From Phaeophleospora eucalypticola (taxonomy: Eukaryota > Ascomycota > Dothideomycetes > Mycosphaerellales > Mycosphaerellaceae): a stretch of DNA of 64,000 nucleotides. Every line of letters starts with the position of its first letter. Position 1 is the stretch's first letter. A program made the position numbers and the translations under genes. The stretch is taken from the NCBI GenBank assembly GCA_022814565.1, contig JAKLNG010000006.1:744001-808000 (forward strand), written 5' to 3'. Shown here piece by piece: positions 43,862 to 54,340 of the stretch. The notes under the pieces are model-generated. The model was not told the origin of the DNA. It saw only the letters and a list, made by a program, of their open reading frames with translations, and did not search any database.

Positions 43862-45943
43862 ATGGCTGATCGCTCAAAAGGCTTTGCCTATCTGGAGACC
43901 TTCGCAGAGCTCTTCAATTGGACCGAAGATGGCGTTTCTTCCTCTCAACGAGCCAACACTCCACTCTTTCAAAGGCCCAGCAGAAAGGGCCCCCTACCTA
44001 AGCGCTCCGATGTGATACTGGTCCATGACTACGCAGGCGGATACAATGACTATGAAGCCTGTCAAGGTCAAAGTATTGAGAAAGAGCTATATTCGTGTTC
44101 TTACCTGAATTACGTTGAGACGTTTGTTTACTTTTCGCACCGACTGGTAGCAATCCCGCCACCTACGTGGACCAACACCTGCCACAGAAACGGCGTTGAG
44201 ATTCTGGGCACTTTCATTGTAGAGCCAGGATCTGTTGACGTATCAGCAATCCTGGAAGAGGCTTCGGGTCGCTTCTGGGTCGCAGACAAACTCGCCCGCA
44301 TCGCTCAACACTATGGCTTCGATGGCTGGCTTATCAATATTGAGACGGCGTTTCCCATACTTCGCTGGAGTCGGAGCAAGTTAGAACGTTTCCTTCGTCA
44401 GCTTCGCGATGACCTCGGAGAAGACGGGAAAGTGGTTTGGTAGGTAAAGTACTCATCCCCTTACAGTCGTTGCCGCTTACTCCCTACTTCCAGGTACGAT
44501 GCCTTAACCATTTCCAACTTTGTTTGGTATCAAAATACGCTCAACTCCTTGAATCTTCCATTTGCGCTCGCTTCTGGGTCAATGCTAACCAATTACGCGT
44601 GGACGCCCGACTTGGCATGGAAAGGAAAGCGAATGGCAGAGCACAGTGGGCTTGGAGCAGAGAATCTGTACTTTGGCATCGATGTATGGGCGCAAAACAT
44701 CCAGCGTGACACCAAACATCCCAGAATCACCTGGCCGCGGCAAGGAGGAGGGGGCACAGGAACCGGCACAGGGATGCACGAGCTGCTGAAGGTCCGATGT
44801 GGCTGTGAGCCGGAGGCGTATCTTAGTACTGGCATCTTCGGCCCTGGCTGGTCATTCGAGCACTTTGCGAACTATGGCAAGGAGGCAGATGAAGCACTTT
44901 GGCTTGGTCAACGCCTCCCTGATAACGTCACATGCGACTGCGGACCCGAGAACCTGCATAGAGATTACGCTCGAAACGGCGTCCAGGAGTCTGCGCAAAG
45001 GTTCTTGAACGGGACTAAATCGTTCTTCCACACAGATCTCACAAAGGCGATCACCAAAGCCCCCGATGGCTTATTCTACGCTCATCTAGGTGCCCAGTCT
45101 GTGCTGCCGAAAGACATGACAAGTCCGTTCACTGGTACAGCCCGTGGCAGCTTTGTTGGCAGTCTTCACGCTGACATCAGAGGACTTCCCTCACGATGCG
45201 TTTACTCGTTGGTTCGGACCAAAACCTCTGCAAACTCAATCCAGGGTGCTCTTTCCGTAATCCGAGTCGCAGAACTTGGCATCTCAGAAGATGGCGAATA
45301 TGAAATTGCTGTCAAGTATCGGAGGCGAGAATCCGTGAGTTGTAACATCACTCTAGCTGTCAAAAAGGAATCCGGAGATGTCAACATCACGTTACCAGGA
45401 ACGACCGAGGTCTCGACTGCTTCGAGCTCGTTTGATCTGCGCAAAGACCGCATTTTCGGAATTGACCTTGTGGTCGATATCGCAAATCTCGCCGAAGTGG
45501 CCAGACCTCGAGAATCGTCTGTGTCGCGGATGCCTGGTTCATCAACAGACACCACAACAGCCCTCGTCGAAATATACGAAATCGTAATCCAGCCCAAGTC
45601 GAGTTTAGGGATCTGCTGCGATATATGCGACGTTCAACTTCAAGTCAGCAAGGACACAGATGCCGGGCCACGGATCACTTGGTCAACAGAGCATCAAAAG
45701 GGTCTCGAGAATGGCTTGCCGTACAGCGAAGTGACGGGGCCCTGCAGCCATTTTCTTATCAGCATTGACGGAACACACGCCGGACGGGCGTATGCTTCGG
45801 AGTACCTACTATCTGGAGACGTGGCTGAAAATGCTGAGGATATGAGAGTGCAAATCACTGCAATTGGATTTGCCGGTGCAGTCATTGGGAGTAGCGACAC
45901 CGTCCTCACTGATGGCGAGGCTTGGGAAGTGGTCTCTCGATGA
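43862..45943 (+). CDS. endo-beta-N-acetylglucosaminidase, GH85 (cytosolic ENGase)
   Basis: Two exons (43862-44439, 44494-45943; 54-bp intron) encode 675 residues. GH85 enzymes cut between the two GlcNAc residues of N-glycan cores, in the cytosol acting on free or misfolded-protein glycans. The N-terminal catalytic domain shows SDVILVHDYAGGYND, NGVEILGTFIVE and HYGFDGWLINIE; the Asn159-x-Glu161 pair matches the oxazoline-stabilising Asn and the acid/base Glu of Endo-M. Next come VWYDALTISN, NYAWTPDLAW and YFGIDVWAQN, then beta-rich accessory domains to the C-terminus. No signal peptide is seen, so cytosolic ENGase is preferred over a secreted form. The intron splits a Trp codon (TG|G). It ends 13 bp from the stop of the next gene, on the other strand. 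Confidence 0.94.
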
Positions 45944-45956
45944 AAAACAAGCCTTC

Positions 45957-47370
45957 TTACGCCTGCACTTTCAATCCCAGCGATGCCACAGTCGGTCTGA
46001 TCAGATGAAATTTCTCCTGCCGTCCGTACACCCACTCCCAGCTCTCCGACTTCTCATCCCAATACACATCCTCTTCCAAAAAGAACCGCAACGTCTGGTT
46101 CGGCCTCACCTCATGCTCCGCAAACAGCTCGATGCTGTAATACATATCCGGCAGCAACGGCAGATCACCCAGAACTTCGACGCCCTCTTGGAGATCGTAC
46201 ATCCCGATCAGCGTGCCCGCAGCATGTCCCCAATCGCCAATGGGATGGGAGTAAATTCTGCCGGAGATATTGGACTTCTTCATCTCCTCTCGCGCGTTCT
46301 GCAGGATTTCGTTTCCGGTCAGGCCGATATTCATCTTTGATCGGACGATGTCTTGGAGATAGTTCGCTTTCCGCAGGCCTTGCAGGTAGCTGTATGGGAT
46401 ATCTGTCTCTGTCTCGCCTGGACGCAGGACGTAGGCGAGATGCTGCGTGTCTGTGTTCAGGCCGAGCGCGGTGAGGCCGAAGTCTACGTGAAGGAGGTCG
46501 CCATATTGGATGACCTTGTCGTGGGATGGACGGGGTCCTGTGTCGACGCCTGGCCCGATGATCGTGACGCCTGGATGGAACCAGGTGGAATGATTAAGGG
46601 CTTGGAGCTGTTCGCGGAGCCACCATTCGACGTCCTGGCAACGTCAGCATGTATTAAAACATGGCGCGAGCAGTATCAAAGGAGAAAGGTGCAATTAGTA
46701 CCTCCGTTGTCGTTTTTCCAGGCGTGATGACCCTCTCACTGAATCCTTCGCTAATCATCGCCCACGCCGTTTCCATCAGCTTTCTATACCATTGCAATTG
46801 CTGTTTAGGCATCTTCGAAATGTACTCCACCGCGACCATGGGCTCGTTAACAAATCTGTCTGACCACTTTGGTCCCAGACACTTCACGAGGTTATCATAC
46901 TCTCCTTTATGCAAACCACTCGCAAACGCAATTTGCGGATCCGTATTGACCGCCATTCTTTTTGGATCACATTCCTCCAGAACAGCTCTCACATCGTCCC
47001 AGATGTTCTCCGTGATATCGATCCATGTACGAGACCGAGCTGCGCATTTGCTAGAAGAGGAGAAGTAGATGGAAATCGTTCTTCTGCGAGCAGAGAATTG
47101 GGTGGCGGACTTAAGGGACCAGAAGGCTGTGTCTTCGGCGTACTCTTTCTGACTGAGCAGCCACGCATCGACCTTGTTCTTCTCTAGTATCTCTGGGATG
47201 TTGGCGGTGCGAAGAGAACGCCAGGAGTTGATAAGGGAGGCTTGATCCTTGAGAGAGGGGAGGACGTGGTATTGAGGGAAAGATGAGGAGGCAAGAGCGA
47301 TGAGACAGAGAAGAGAGAAAGCGACGAGATGGAAACTGGTATTGTACATTTTCCCTGGTAGTAAGAGCAT
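45957..47370 (-). CDS. secreted M24 (Xaa-Pro aminopeptidase-like) metallopeptidase
   Basis: Two exons (47370-46702, 46634-45957; 67-bp intron) encode 448 residues. The N-terminus is a signal peptide (FHLVAFSLLCLIALASSS). The ATG at 47349 (seven codons in) has the better context and leaves the same signal. The N-terminal half is the creatinase-like domain and the C-terminal half the pita-bread domain, with five plausible metal ligands: Asp in LHVDFGL (near residue 273), Asp in NTDTQHL, His in SHPIGDWGHAAG, Glu in IELFAEHEV and Glu in RQEKFHL. Members are aminopeptidases P or related hydrolases; the substrate here is not known. The gene faces the GH85 gene tail to tail, 13 bp apart, so their transcripts almost certainly overlap. 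Confidence 0.88.
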
Positions 47371-47794
47371 ACCGACCCGAATGTTGTTGTTTTATTATGA
47401 TGATGATGCAGTTCAATGCCTAAGTAGGCACCTCGAAAGGCCGGACTCCACTCCGGCCGGCGACTTCACCCAGCTGAGATTCCTCCGCATCCATCCCACA
47501 TGCACGCTGCCGTCCATCAACGCCACGAGCTCATGTCTCACATGTCATTGGCAGCCAGCCATTCGCTGCAGGAACACGACCATACATGTCCCATAGCCTT
47601 CCGTAAGCGACTACGCGCCAAGGTGGCGTCTCCAGCACGCCTAAAACTATACCACAAAGACACCCTCTTTCTTTCACACTCACTCTGCCTATCTCACATA
47701 CTCCACCTGATCTCCTACGCCCTATCTCAGCTCTCTCACAGCCAACAACATAATACCATTCCACCTCACCTCCTCTTCCGCGGCAGTCTCCAAA
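47371..47794. promoter_or_regulatory. shared promoter region, M24 peptidase / small conserved protein
   Basis: 424 bp between divergent starts. On the plus side, CT-rich leader sequence precedes the start at 47795 (runs such as CACACTCACTCTG around 47675). A TGATGATGATG run lies near 47400. No clear TATA box. Confidence 0.45.
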
Positions 47795-48226
47795 ATGCCC
47801 GATCGCAACTCAACACCACAGCAACAACAGCAAACCCAGCCGCAACCTCAGCACCAACTCCACCAACTCCGCAACCCCTCTCAAACGACCCTCAAAGCCC
47901 CCTCAAGCCACCAACAACTCGACGACGACCGCGACGACACATCCTCCCTCGCTTCCACACTCGTCGAATCCACCCAACAAGCACAGAAGCCATACAGAGG
48001 CTTCCCGTCAGAGCAAGCCTACCTCCGCGCGCTGAGCGAGTGGGCCGATTCGAAGCGGTACATCCAGCCGGATGCAGGGCTGGTAGGATTCTACGGTACG
48101 ACAACGATGGAGCAGTATGCAAGCAGACCCAAGGTGGAGCTGGGAATCACCAGGCGCTGGAAAGAGAGGAAGGCGAAGAAAGAGGAGCGGAGGAGGAGCA
48201 GTGCTGCGGCGACAGCGGCGCAATAG
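47795..48226 (+). CDS. small conserved fungal protein, function unknown
   Basis: A single exon, 143 residues. The first 60 residues are Gln/Pro/Ser-rich and low-complexity. The second half is compact, with Tyr/Trp positions that look conserved (PYRGFPSEQAYLRALSEW, IQPDAGLVGFYG, TTMEQYASRPKVELGITRRW) followed by a strongly basic helix (KERKAKKEERRRSS). I recall similar short proteins in other filamentous fungi but cannot attach a function. No signal peptide or membrane segment. The start codon has a good context (CAAAATGCC). Confidence 0.7.
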   Translation: MPDRNSTPQQQQQTQPQPQHQLHQLRNPSQTTLKAPSSHQQLDDDRDDTSSLASTLVESTQQAQKPYRGFPSEQAYLRALSEWADSKRYIQPDAGLVGFYGTTTMEQYASRPKVELGITRRWKERKAKKEERRRSSAAATAAQ

Positions 48227-48586
48227 CATCAGTGATGGAGTGACGGCGAACCATGTTGATACGAAGTCAAGAATTATGATCAGATGTGGACACAGGCCAT
48301 GCAGCAATGCGGAAACATGAGAAGAAACGTCGATCGTGGACAGCTCCACATCCATTGGAAATGCTCCGTAGAGGTGCTGTTTGATCTGTCTTGCTATAGT
48401 ACAGTATACGTACAGGTGGCCGTGAAGCTTCATGATCTCTGTTGCGCTGTCGCTAATGCCTGTCAGGTTATTCATCCATGCCATGTTAATCACCGTCGAC
48501 ACCGTCCAATAACTCCTAACTGTATCGTCGTGATCCATATCGTCGTAACCTATGCTCTCCCTGCTTTTCGAGGCATGTCGTGTGTG
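48227..48586. other. intergenic, between convergent 3' ends
   Basis: 360 bp between the small conserved gene and TAD3. No coding frame or structure to report. Confidence 0.5.
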
Positions 48587-50118
48587 CTACACATGCATGC
48601 GCGCAAAGCTATTCGAATGAACATTAGCCAACTCGTTACCACCAATATCTTCTGCTTCTTGGTACTTCTCGTTCGAATCTTTGCGTAAGGACTGGCGCTT
48701 TGTGGTGCCTTGCTCGGTCTCTGGCATGTACTCCCAGCACATGAACTGCCAGTTCAGCTCCTTCCTCCAACAAAGGCCGTAGCCCAAGCCGACTGGGCCC
48801 GAGTCGTTTCTAACCAGCTCAGACGTCAGACCGCCGGTACGTGGCATGCGGTTCTTGAAGATGACTCGGCCGACACGGCTGTGCACGAGCGCCATCGAAC
48901 ACATCATGCAGGGCTCGTGAGTGAGGAAGATCTCGAGCTTGAGGCAGAGGTATCCGTCCGGCTTGAGATTGTCGTTCTTGAAATACTCTTCCTCCAATGC
49001 TGTGATCGGCTGGTCTAGGAAGAAGGCGTCACGGGCGTGGGTGTCGTGCTCGAGACCACCTCGTGTGAAGTTGCTTTCGGCCTTGGCTGCAGCCTTCGTG
49101 ACTGGTGTTGATGCGCAGCGTAGTCTCTTTCGACCGACCATGCCGACAGCACGCATGACAGCGTGGCCCATTGGACTGCCCTGACAGCAGGGGTGGACGT
49201 TGTCATTGGCGGCATCGTTGGCTTGTGGCTTGTGACGGGCGTCTCCGGCGACGGCGATGATCTGAGTCTGTCCATCAACGCGTTCCATGATGACGGCGCC
49301 GGGGCCTGCACCTAAACCGAGACGCAAAGCTTCATCTCCGACCTTCTCGGCAAGTGCAAGGGCTTTCTCGACGCTTGTGTTCTGTTCTTGTGGGTTCTGC
49401 AGCTCGTGTTCCGCCTTTTCGATGCTGGATGGATGGGCTCCGAATGGGTTTGTCTTGCGGTAGAAGGTCGGCCAGTACTCTTGAGACCAAAGGTCTGCCT
49501 GAGGTGGACTGGTGGGAGCAAGAAGTGGGACGGTGATCTCCTTGATCTCGAGTGGGTAGGCCCAGGAGTCTGCAGATGACGAGAATGGAGTGTGCTGCGA
49601 CAGAATACCGTGGAGTGTCTTGAGATCCATAATCCGCGTGGGACAAACCAGAAGGTGTAGTGTCGAGGGACGTCCGGCTGGTCGGCTCTTGGAGGGAGCA
49701 GAGTACTCCCAGGTGGTGGTGGAAGGTCTTTGCATGACCGTCGAGGGCGTCTGCTCCCAGGCACGAGGAACGGCGTACATTTCCTTGACCAGGTCTCGCT
49801 TGCCGAGGACATGCTGAGGGAGGTACTTGGGCTTGGCGAAGCGGCGAAGGTGTTGCAAGTCTACTGAATCTTGGCCGGGGACATTGTCCTTGATGGCTCT
49901 GTAGGTAGCATGTCAATCAAGTGTCAAGCAGATGGTTGGGGCAGCAAACGGTACCTGAGGATCCCTTCTGCATGCTTACTAGGCAGCTCGACGGTCCAGA
50001 CCTGGATGGTCTCGTTTCCGAGGCGGCATTCTTCTTTGGTCTTGAGATGTATCATCTTCCGCTCCTTGCAGGAGGGCGGATGCTCCGTAACGGTGGAGTC
50101 CTTGCGTAGCGCTGCCAT
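48587..50118 (-). CDS. TAD3: tRNA adenosine deaminase subunit TAD3
   Basis: Two exons (50118-49955, 49898-48587; 56-bp intron) encode 491 residues. Tad3 is the non-catalytic partner of Tad2; together they convert wobble adenosine-34 to inosine in tRNAs. The cytidine-deaminase fold is clear, with the first motif reading GHAVMRAV: Val where catalytic enzymes have Glu, the hallmark of Tad3. The second motif is EPCMMCSMALVHSRVGRV (PCxxC zinc ligands), followed by GLCWRKELNWQF. The N-terminal region (WTVELPSKHAEGILR) and the middle part fit Tad3 orthologues. The C-terminal tail after CWEYMP is low-complexity. The frame is open upstream to an ATG at 50277, but that 53-residue extension looks untranslated; the ATG at 50118 has a better context (AACATGG). 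Confidence 0.93.
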
Positions 50119-50476
50119 GTTGGGTGTTGGTTGTTGTGCGAGGTGGGCGAAGCGAAGGTGGTGGAAGATGTTGAAGGTGACATGGCGGAGAAAGTCTGCG
50201 AAGCACGCAAACAAAGCCCATGGCCGCGGCGGGTTCGCGAGGAAAGAGCGCGCCCGCTCCAGCAGTCGCGAAGCCATATTCGTGCCTGGTGAAGAGGACG
50301 TGAATTCTGCCCCGCGACCACTAAATATTCAAGAACAACCGAATTTAAACTTCACAGGGATCTTTAGCGCGAACGGTCCCGCCTGCCGGGCGCGTCTCTC
50401 CAGGCGCGTTGGAACTCTCGCGCAACTTCACGCGGCAAGAGCAGCTTCCAACATCGACAACGACATCGACATCGAC
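50119..50476. promoter_or_regulatory. shared promoter region, TAD3 / ORC5
   Basis: 358 bp between divergent starts. Two GGCGCGT strings lie near 50388 and 50404, close to but not matching the ACGCGT cell-cycle box. Simple GACATC repeats precede the ORC5 start (50458-50476). Confidence 0.5.
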
Positions 50477-51905
50477 ATGGGCCTCGCTCAGCTGCCGGAC
50501 GAGCTGCTGCTCACGTTGAACGAACAGTGGCCTTGCAGAGACGTTCAGCTGAGGCAATTGGCAGCACTCACTTCTGTACCTTGATCTTAGCCCGTTTGGG
50601 AAGTTTGTTTGCGCTGACCCTCATCTGCAGCGCTCTCTGCCTAGTCCCTCTTCGATCGTTGTTCATGGTCCCCGCGCAACCGGCAAGAGCAGCGTCGTCG
50701 CATCATATCTGAAAGCCGCTGATTTTCGTTATGCCATTGTCCGCTCGCAAGAATGCGTCACTGGACGACACCTTCTCGAACGCATCGTTAGCTCGGTGCA
50801 CGAAGCCCTAGCGGAGCAAGATGAACATCATCAACCAAATACCGACCGCTGCGAGAACCTTGGTGCTCTCGTTGTGCATCTCGAAAGAGCGTTGAGAAAG
50901 AGCTCGAAGTTCGTGCTGGTATTGGATGGCGTGGACAAGCAGCGTGAAGCTCCTCCGACGCTCCTCCCGGCCCTGGCGCGCATTGGAGAGTCAATACCGG
51001 GACTTGTGATACTTCTCATTGTACGACATCCTTCGCCTCGATTCCTGCACCAAGCAGGCGTGCCTCACGTCCACTTTGCGCCCTACAGTCGCAACCAGTC
51101 GATCCACATAATTGCTCGACATCCTCCCGACATCTTTCTCGAACCGCCTCCTGAAGACATGGATTACGAGGAGGAGCAACATGAAGAGGATAAGAAGTGG
51201 CTTTGGCCAAGGTTTTGTGCAGCAATCTGGGATGCACTGGCACAGAACGCAGCCCGAGATCTTGCCGCGTATCGCGAGGCCTGTCACAAGCTCTGGCGCC
51301 CCTTTGTTGCTCCTGTCATCAAAGGCGACTTTGGAACAAGAGACTTCAGCAGGCTACTTGTCGCCCAACGTCGACTGTTCCAAGAAGAGAGCGCACTGCT
51401 TGACTCGATCGTGCCAAGATCAGAAGCAACACTCGTAGCTCTTAAGAGCAAGGCCCATAATCTGCCTTACTACCCGAAGTGGCTGCTGGTTGCGGCTTAC
51501 TTGGCGTCGTTCAATCCAGCCAGACTGGACGCGCTCTACTTCATGAAGGCTACAGAAAAGAAAAGGCGGAAGAAGGGTGGTGGGACTGCACGGTCAGGCG
51601 GTAGACCAAGTCAAACCAGGAAAATTCCTCGACATTTGCTTGCTGCGTCTACTTTCACGGTAGATCGACTACTGGCCATCTTTCACGCCATTCTGCCGGA
51701 TGACTTGAGAACCACAATCGACGTGTACAGACAGATCGCGACTCTTTCAAGCCTAAGGCTCTTGATCCGAGCTGGTGGAATTGGGAGTGGAGATCCTCTG
51801 GAGGCGGGGGGCAAATGGAGGGTCGGACCTATGGTCAGTTGGGAGCACGTCCAGAGCCTTGCACGAAGCTTGGATTTCAACCTGACAGACTACGTCGCCG
51901 AGTAA
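50477..51905 (+). CDS. ORC5: origin recognition complex subunit 5
   Basis: Two exons (50477-50575, 50631-51905; 55-bp intron) encode 457 residues. Orc5 is an AAA+-type subunit of the six-protein complex that marks replication origins. The start LPDELLLTL and PCRDVQLRQLAAL are characteristic of Orc5, followed by Walker A GPRATGKS (46-53), VLVLDGVDKQRE (Walker B-like, with Asp but no following Glu), then YYPKWLLVAAYLASFNPARLDALYF, the basic KKRRKKGGG insert and IPRHLLAASTFTVDRLLAIFHAI. These last strings are typical of fungal Orc5. Family length is about 440-500. The intron removal restores the glycine-rich loop region. Confidence 0.94.
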
Positions 51906-52636
51906 TCGAGCGGGCAATGCGGCCGCCTAGTGCAACTTCCAGAGCTGTGGTGGTATGCTTAGAAAGCTTTGCCCACGGCCATCGTGGCAAGCCTTATCTC
52001 CGCCGTCGTGCAACCCACCTGCTTTAGACTTGTGGTGAACAAGCGACAGGAGGTATACTTCTTCTTCAACTTGACGATTTACGCAATGCAGTCAATTTAC
52101 ATTCTAGCATCGCACCGCATCCCTTGAGAAGCGTGTTATGCTTGAGAGGTGGCAGTGGCGAGACTGGATAAAGTTTGTGCTTAAGTCCGCAATCTCCGGT
52201 GGTCGTGAACAACGATCAGGCCGACGGTGTTGCCTCCGCCTCGCATATACTCCGACAAGCACAATCCACGAGGCAGCAAACAAATCACAGCTGCGAATGG
52301 ATGTCATTGCCGCGCCATTTCCGCAACGTTCTTCCAGTGCCGTCCGTCGCAACGTCGCGGTGAAGCGCGGGGTGGGGTAGCCGCATGCAAGTGCCCTGAC
52401 GATCGGTGCAGTGACATCAAGCAGTCCACCAAATTGTCGGCCGTCCTGCCGCACGAGTAAACAATTCGCTCCGCGCCGTCGACAGTGACGATGGAGCTCA
52501 TTAAGGTTGATGCAAGGCCGAGAAGCCGAGAGCTCACTCAAATACCGCCTCGCATCCGCAACTCTTCTCAATCGTCTTATCCCTAACACTCACAGTCTCT
52601 CACAGCATCACAGAAACACCACGACACTCATCCACA
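51906..52636. promoter_or_regulatory. intergenic, promoter of the aldo-keto reductase
   Basis: 731 bp between ORC5 and the aldo-keto reductase, same strand. The last 80 bp are CA/CT-rich leader (52555-52636). No gene or clear operator was seen. Confidence 0.45.
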
Positions 52637-54039
52637 ATGGCCGAAATGTTCCAGCCAGCACCCCCTCCAAAGACGGAGTTGGGACGCTACAGAGTGCTGT
52701 CCAAGTCTGCCGGTGTGCGAGTCTCTCCGCTGCAGCTTGGAGCCATGAGCATTGGTGAGGCATGGAGCGAAATGATGGGCTCGATGAACAAGGAGAACTC
52801 CTTCAAGCTTGTACGTCACCTTCACTGCCCACAATCGTTCATAGTACTAATGGTCTTTCCAGCTCGATGCATTCGAAGAGGCCGGCGGCAACTTCATCGA
52901 CACGGCGAACAACTATCAGAACGATGAATCTGAGCTCTGGCTCGGCGAGTGGATGGAAAAGAAGCAGAACCGCGACTTCATGGTTCTCGCCACAAAGTTT
53001 ACGACAAACTACATGATGTACAAAGCCGGAAAAGGCAGAAGCGTGAACCACTCCGGCAATCATAAGAAGTCTCTTCGCATGTCGCTTGACGCTAGCTTGA
53101 AGAAGCTGCGAACCGATTACATCGACATCCTCTATTTGCACTGGTGGGACTGGACCACGAGCATTGAGGAGGTCATGGACTCCTTGGATGAGGTCGTCAA
53201 GCAGGGCAAGGTCTTGTACCTGGGTATCTCCGACACCCCTGCCTACATCGTCTCCGCTGCGAACCAGTACGCAAAGGAGAAGGGCAAGACGCAGTTCAGC
53301 ATCTACCAAGGCCGATGGAATGTCATGCTTCGGTAAGGACAGCAATTCACTCCAGACCGGCCTCCTTCATAGTCGGCTTGCTGACTCGCCTATTACAGTG
53401 ATATGGAACGTGAGATTATTCCCATGGCACGCCATTGGGGTATGGGTAAGTATAGTGAAAGCCGGAGCGCACGTTGTTTTGTCTATGACATTTGCTAATG
53501 CACTGCGCTTTTTCTAGCCCTCGCGCCCTGGGATGCTATCGGCGGAGGCAAGTTCCAATCCAAGAAGGAACTGGAGCGCCGTGCCGCTGCCAACGAAGGC
53601 CTGCGTAGCATTTTCGGCAAAGGCCAGAATGAGAATGAGGTCAAGATGTCGGAAGCGCTCGAGAAAGTCGCCAACGAGCACGGCCTCGAATCTCCTACCG
53701 CCGTCGCTCTCGCGTACGTGATGGCGAAGGCTCCCAATGTCTTCCCCATCGTTGGAGGCCGCAAGGTCGAACACTTGCAGGCGAACCTCAAGTCTCTTGA
53801 GATCAAGTTGACGGACAAGCAAATTGAGTACTTGGAGAGCATTGTGCCATTCGAGCCTGGCGTAAGTGGACAGTCTATCAATGTGTTGGAAAGAGCGTTG
53901 CTGACGAGTTTGATTTGGACAGTTCCCGAACAACTTTGTTGGACAGGACCCGCATGTCACCGGACAGGCGTCTGGATTGCTGGGTGCTGTTGCGCCGATG
54001 GCGTTTGTTAGGGCTGGCAAGCCGATTGGACACGAGTAG
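52637..54039 (+). CDS. aldo-keto reductase, aryl-alcohol dehydrogenase type
   Basis: Five exons (52637-52810, 52863-53332, 53399-53445, 53518-53861, 53923-54039; introns 52-72 bp) encode 383 residues. It is a cytosolic NADPH-dependent (beta/alpha)8-barrel reductase; the closest relatives by motif are yeast Aad proteins and fungal NorB/StcV-like enzymes. The catalytic tetrad is visible: Asp and Tyr in FIDTANNYQNDESE, Lys in VLATKF and His in LYLHWWDW. Cofactor strings ALAPWDAIGGGKF and FPIVGGRKVEHL follow. The end (FPNNFVGQDPHVTG...) matches Aad proteins. Aad-like enzymes act on aromatic aldehydes and on intermediates of secondary metabolism, but no biosynthetic cluster surrounds this one, so a general detoxification role is more likely. 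Confidence 0.93.
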
Positions 54040-54340
54040 AGCAACGAGCAGGTGCTTGCTACGACAGCCGTAAGAGCATGTACACAGAGATGTCAACGGG
54101 AATGAAACAATTGGAAGTGTATGATACAGAAGACTGTTTACATGGCACGAGTACAAAATAGAGACATCGCTGTTGTTTCGCCAGTATCATAGAACAAGCT
54201 CCTATGCTCAATCCATGCGGCCAAATTATTCTATGCGCCAGACTCATAGCAGATTTGGCCTGCGCTAGTTCCTGCAAATGCTATGCAAAATCGCCCCTAC
54301 ACGTACACCCAACGCCAAACATGCAATGAACTCCGCCTCA
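54040..54340. other. intergenic, between convergent 3' ends
   Basis: 301 bp between the aldo-keto reductase and MTC6. Nothing seen. Confidence 0.5.

Noticed and set aside
52637..54039. Secondary-metabolite cluster around the aryl-alcohol-type reductase
   Set aside because: Neighbours are ORC5, MTC6 and flbD; no synthase, P450 or transporter is nearby.
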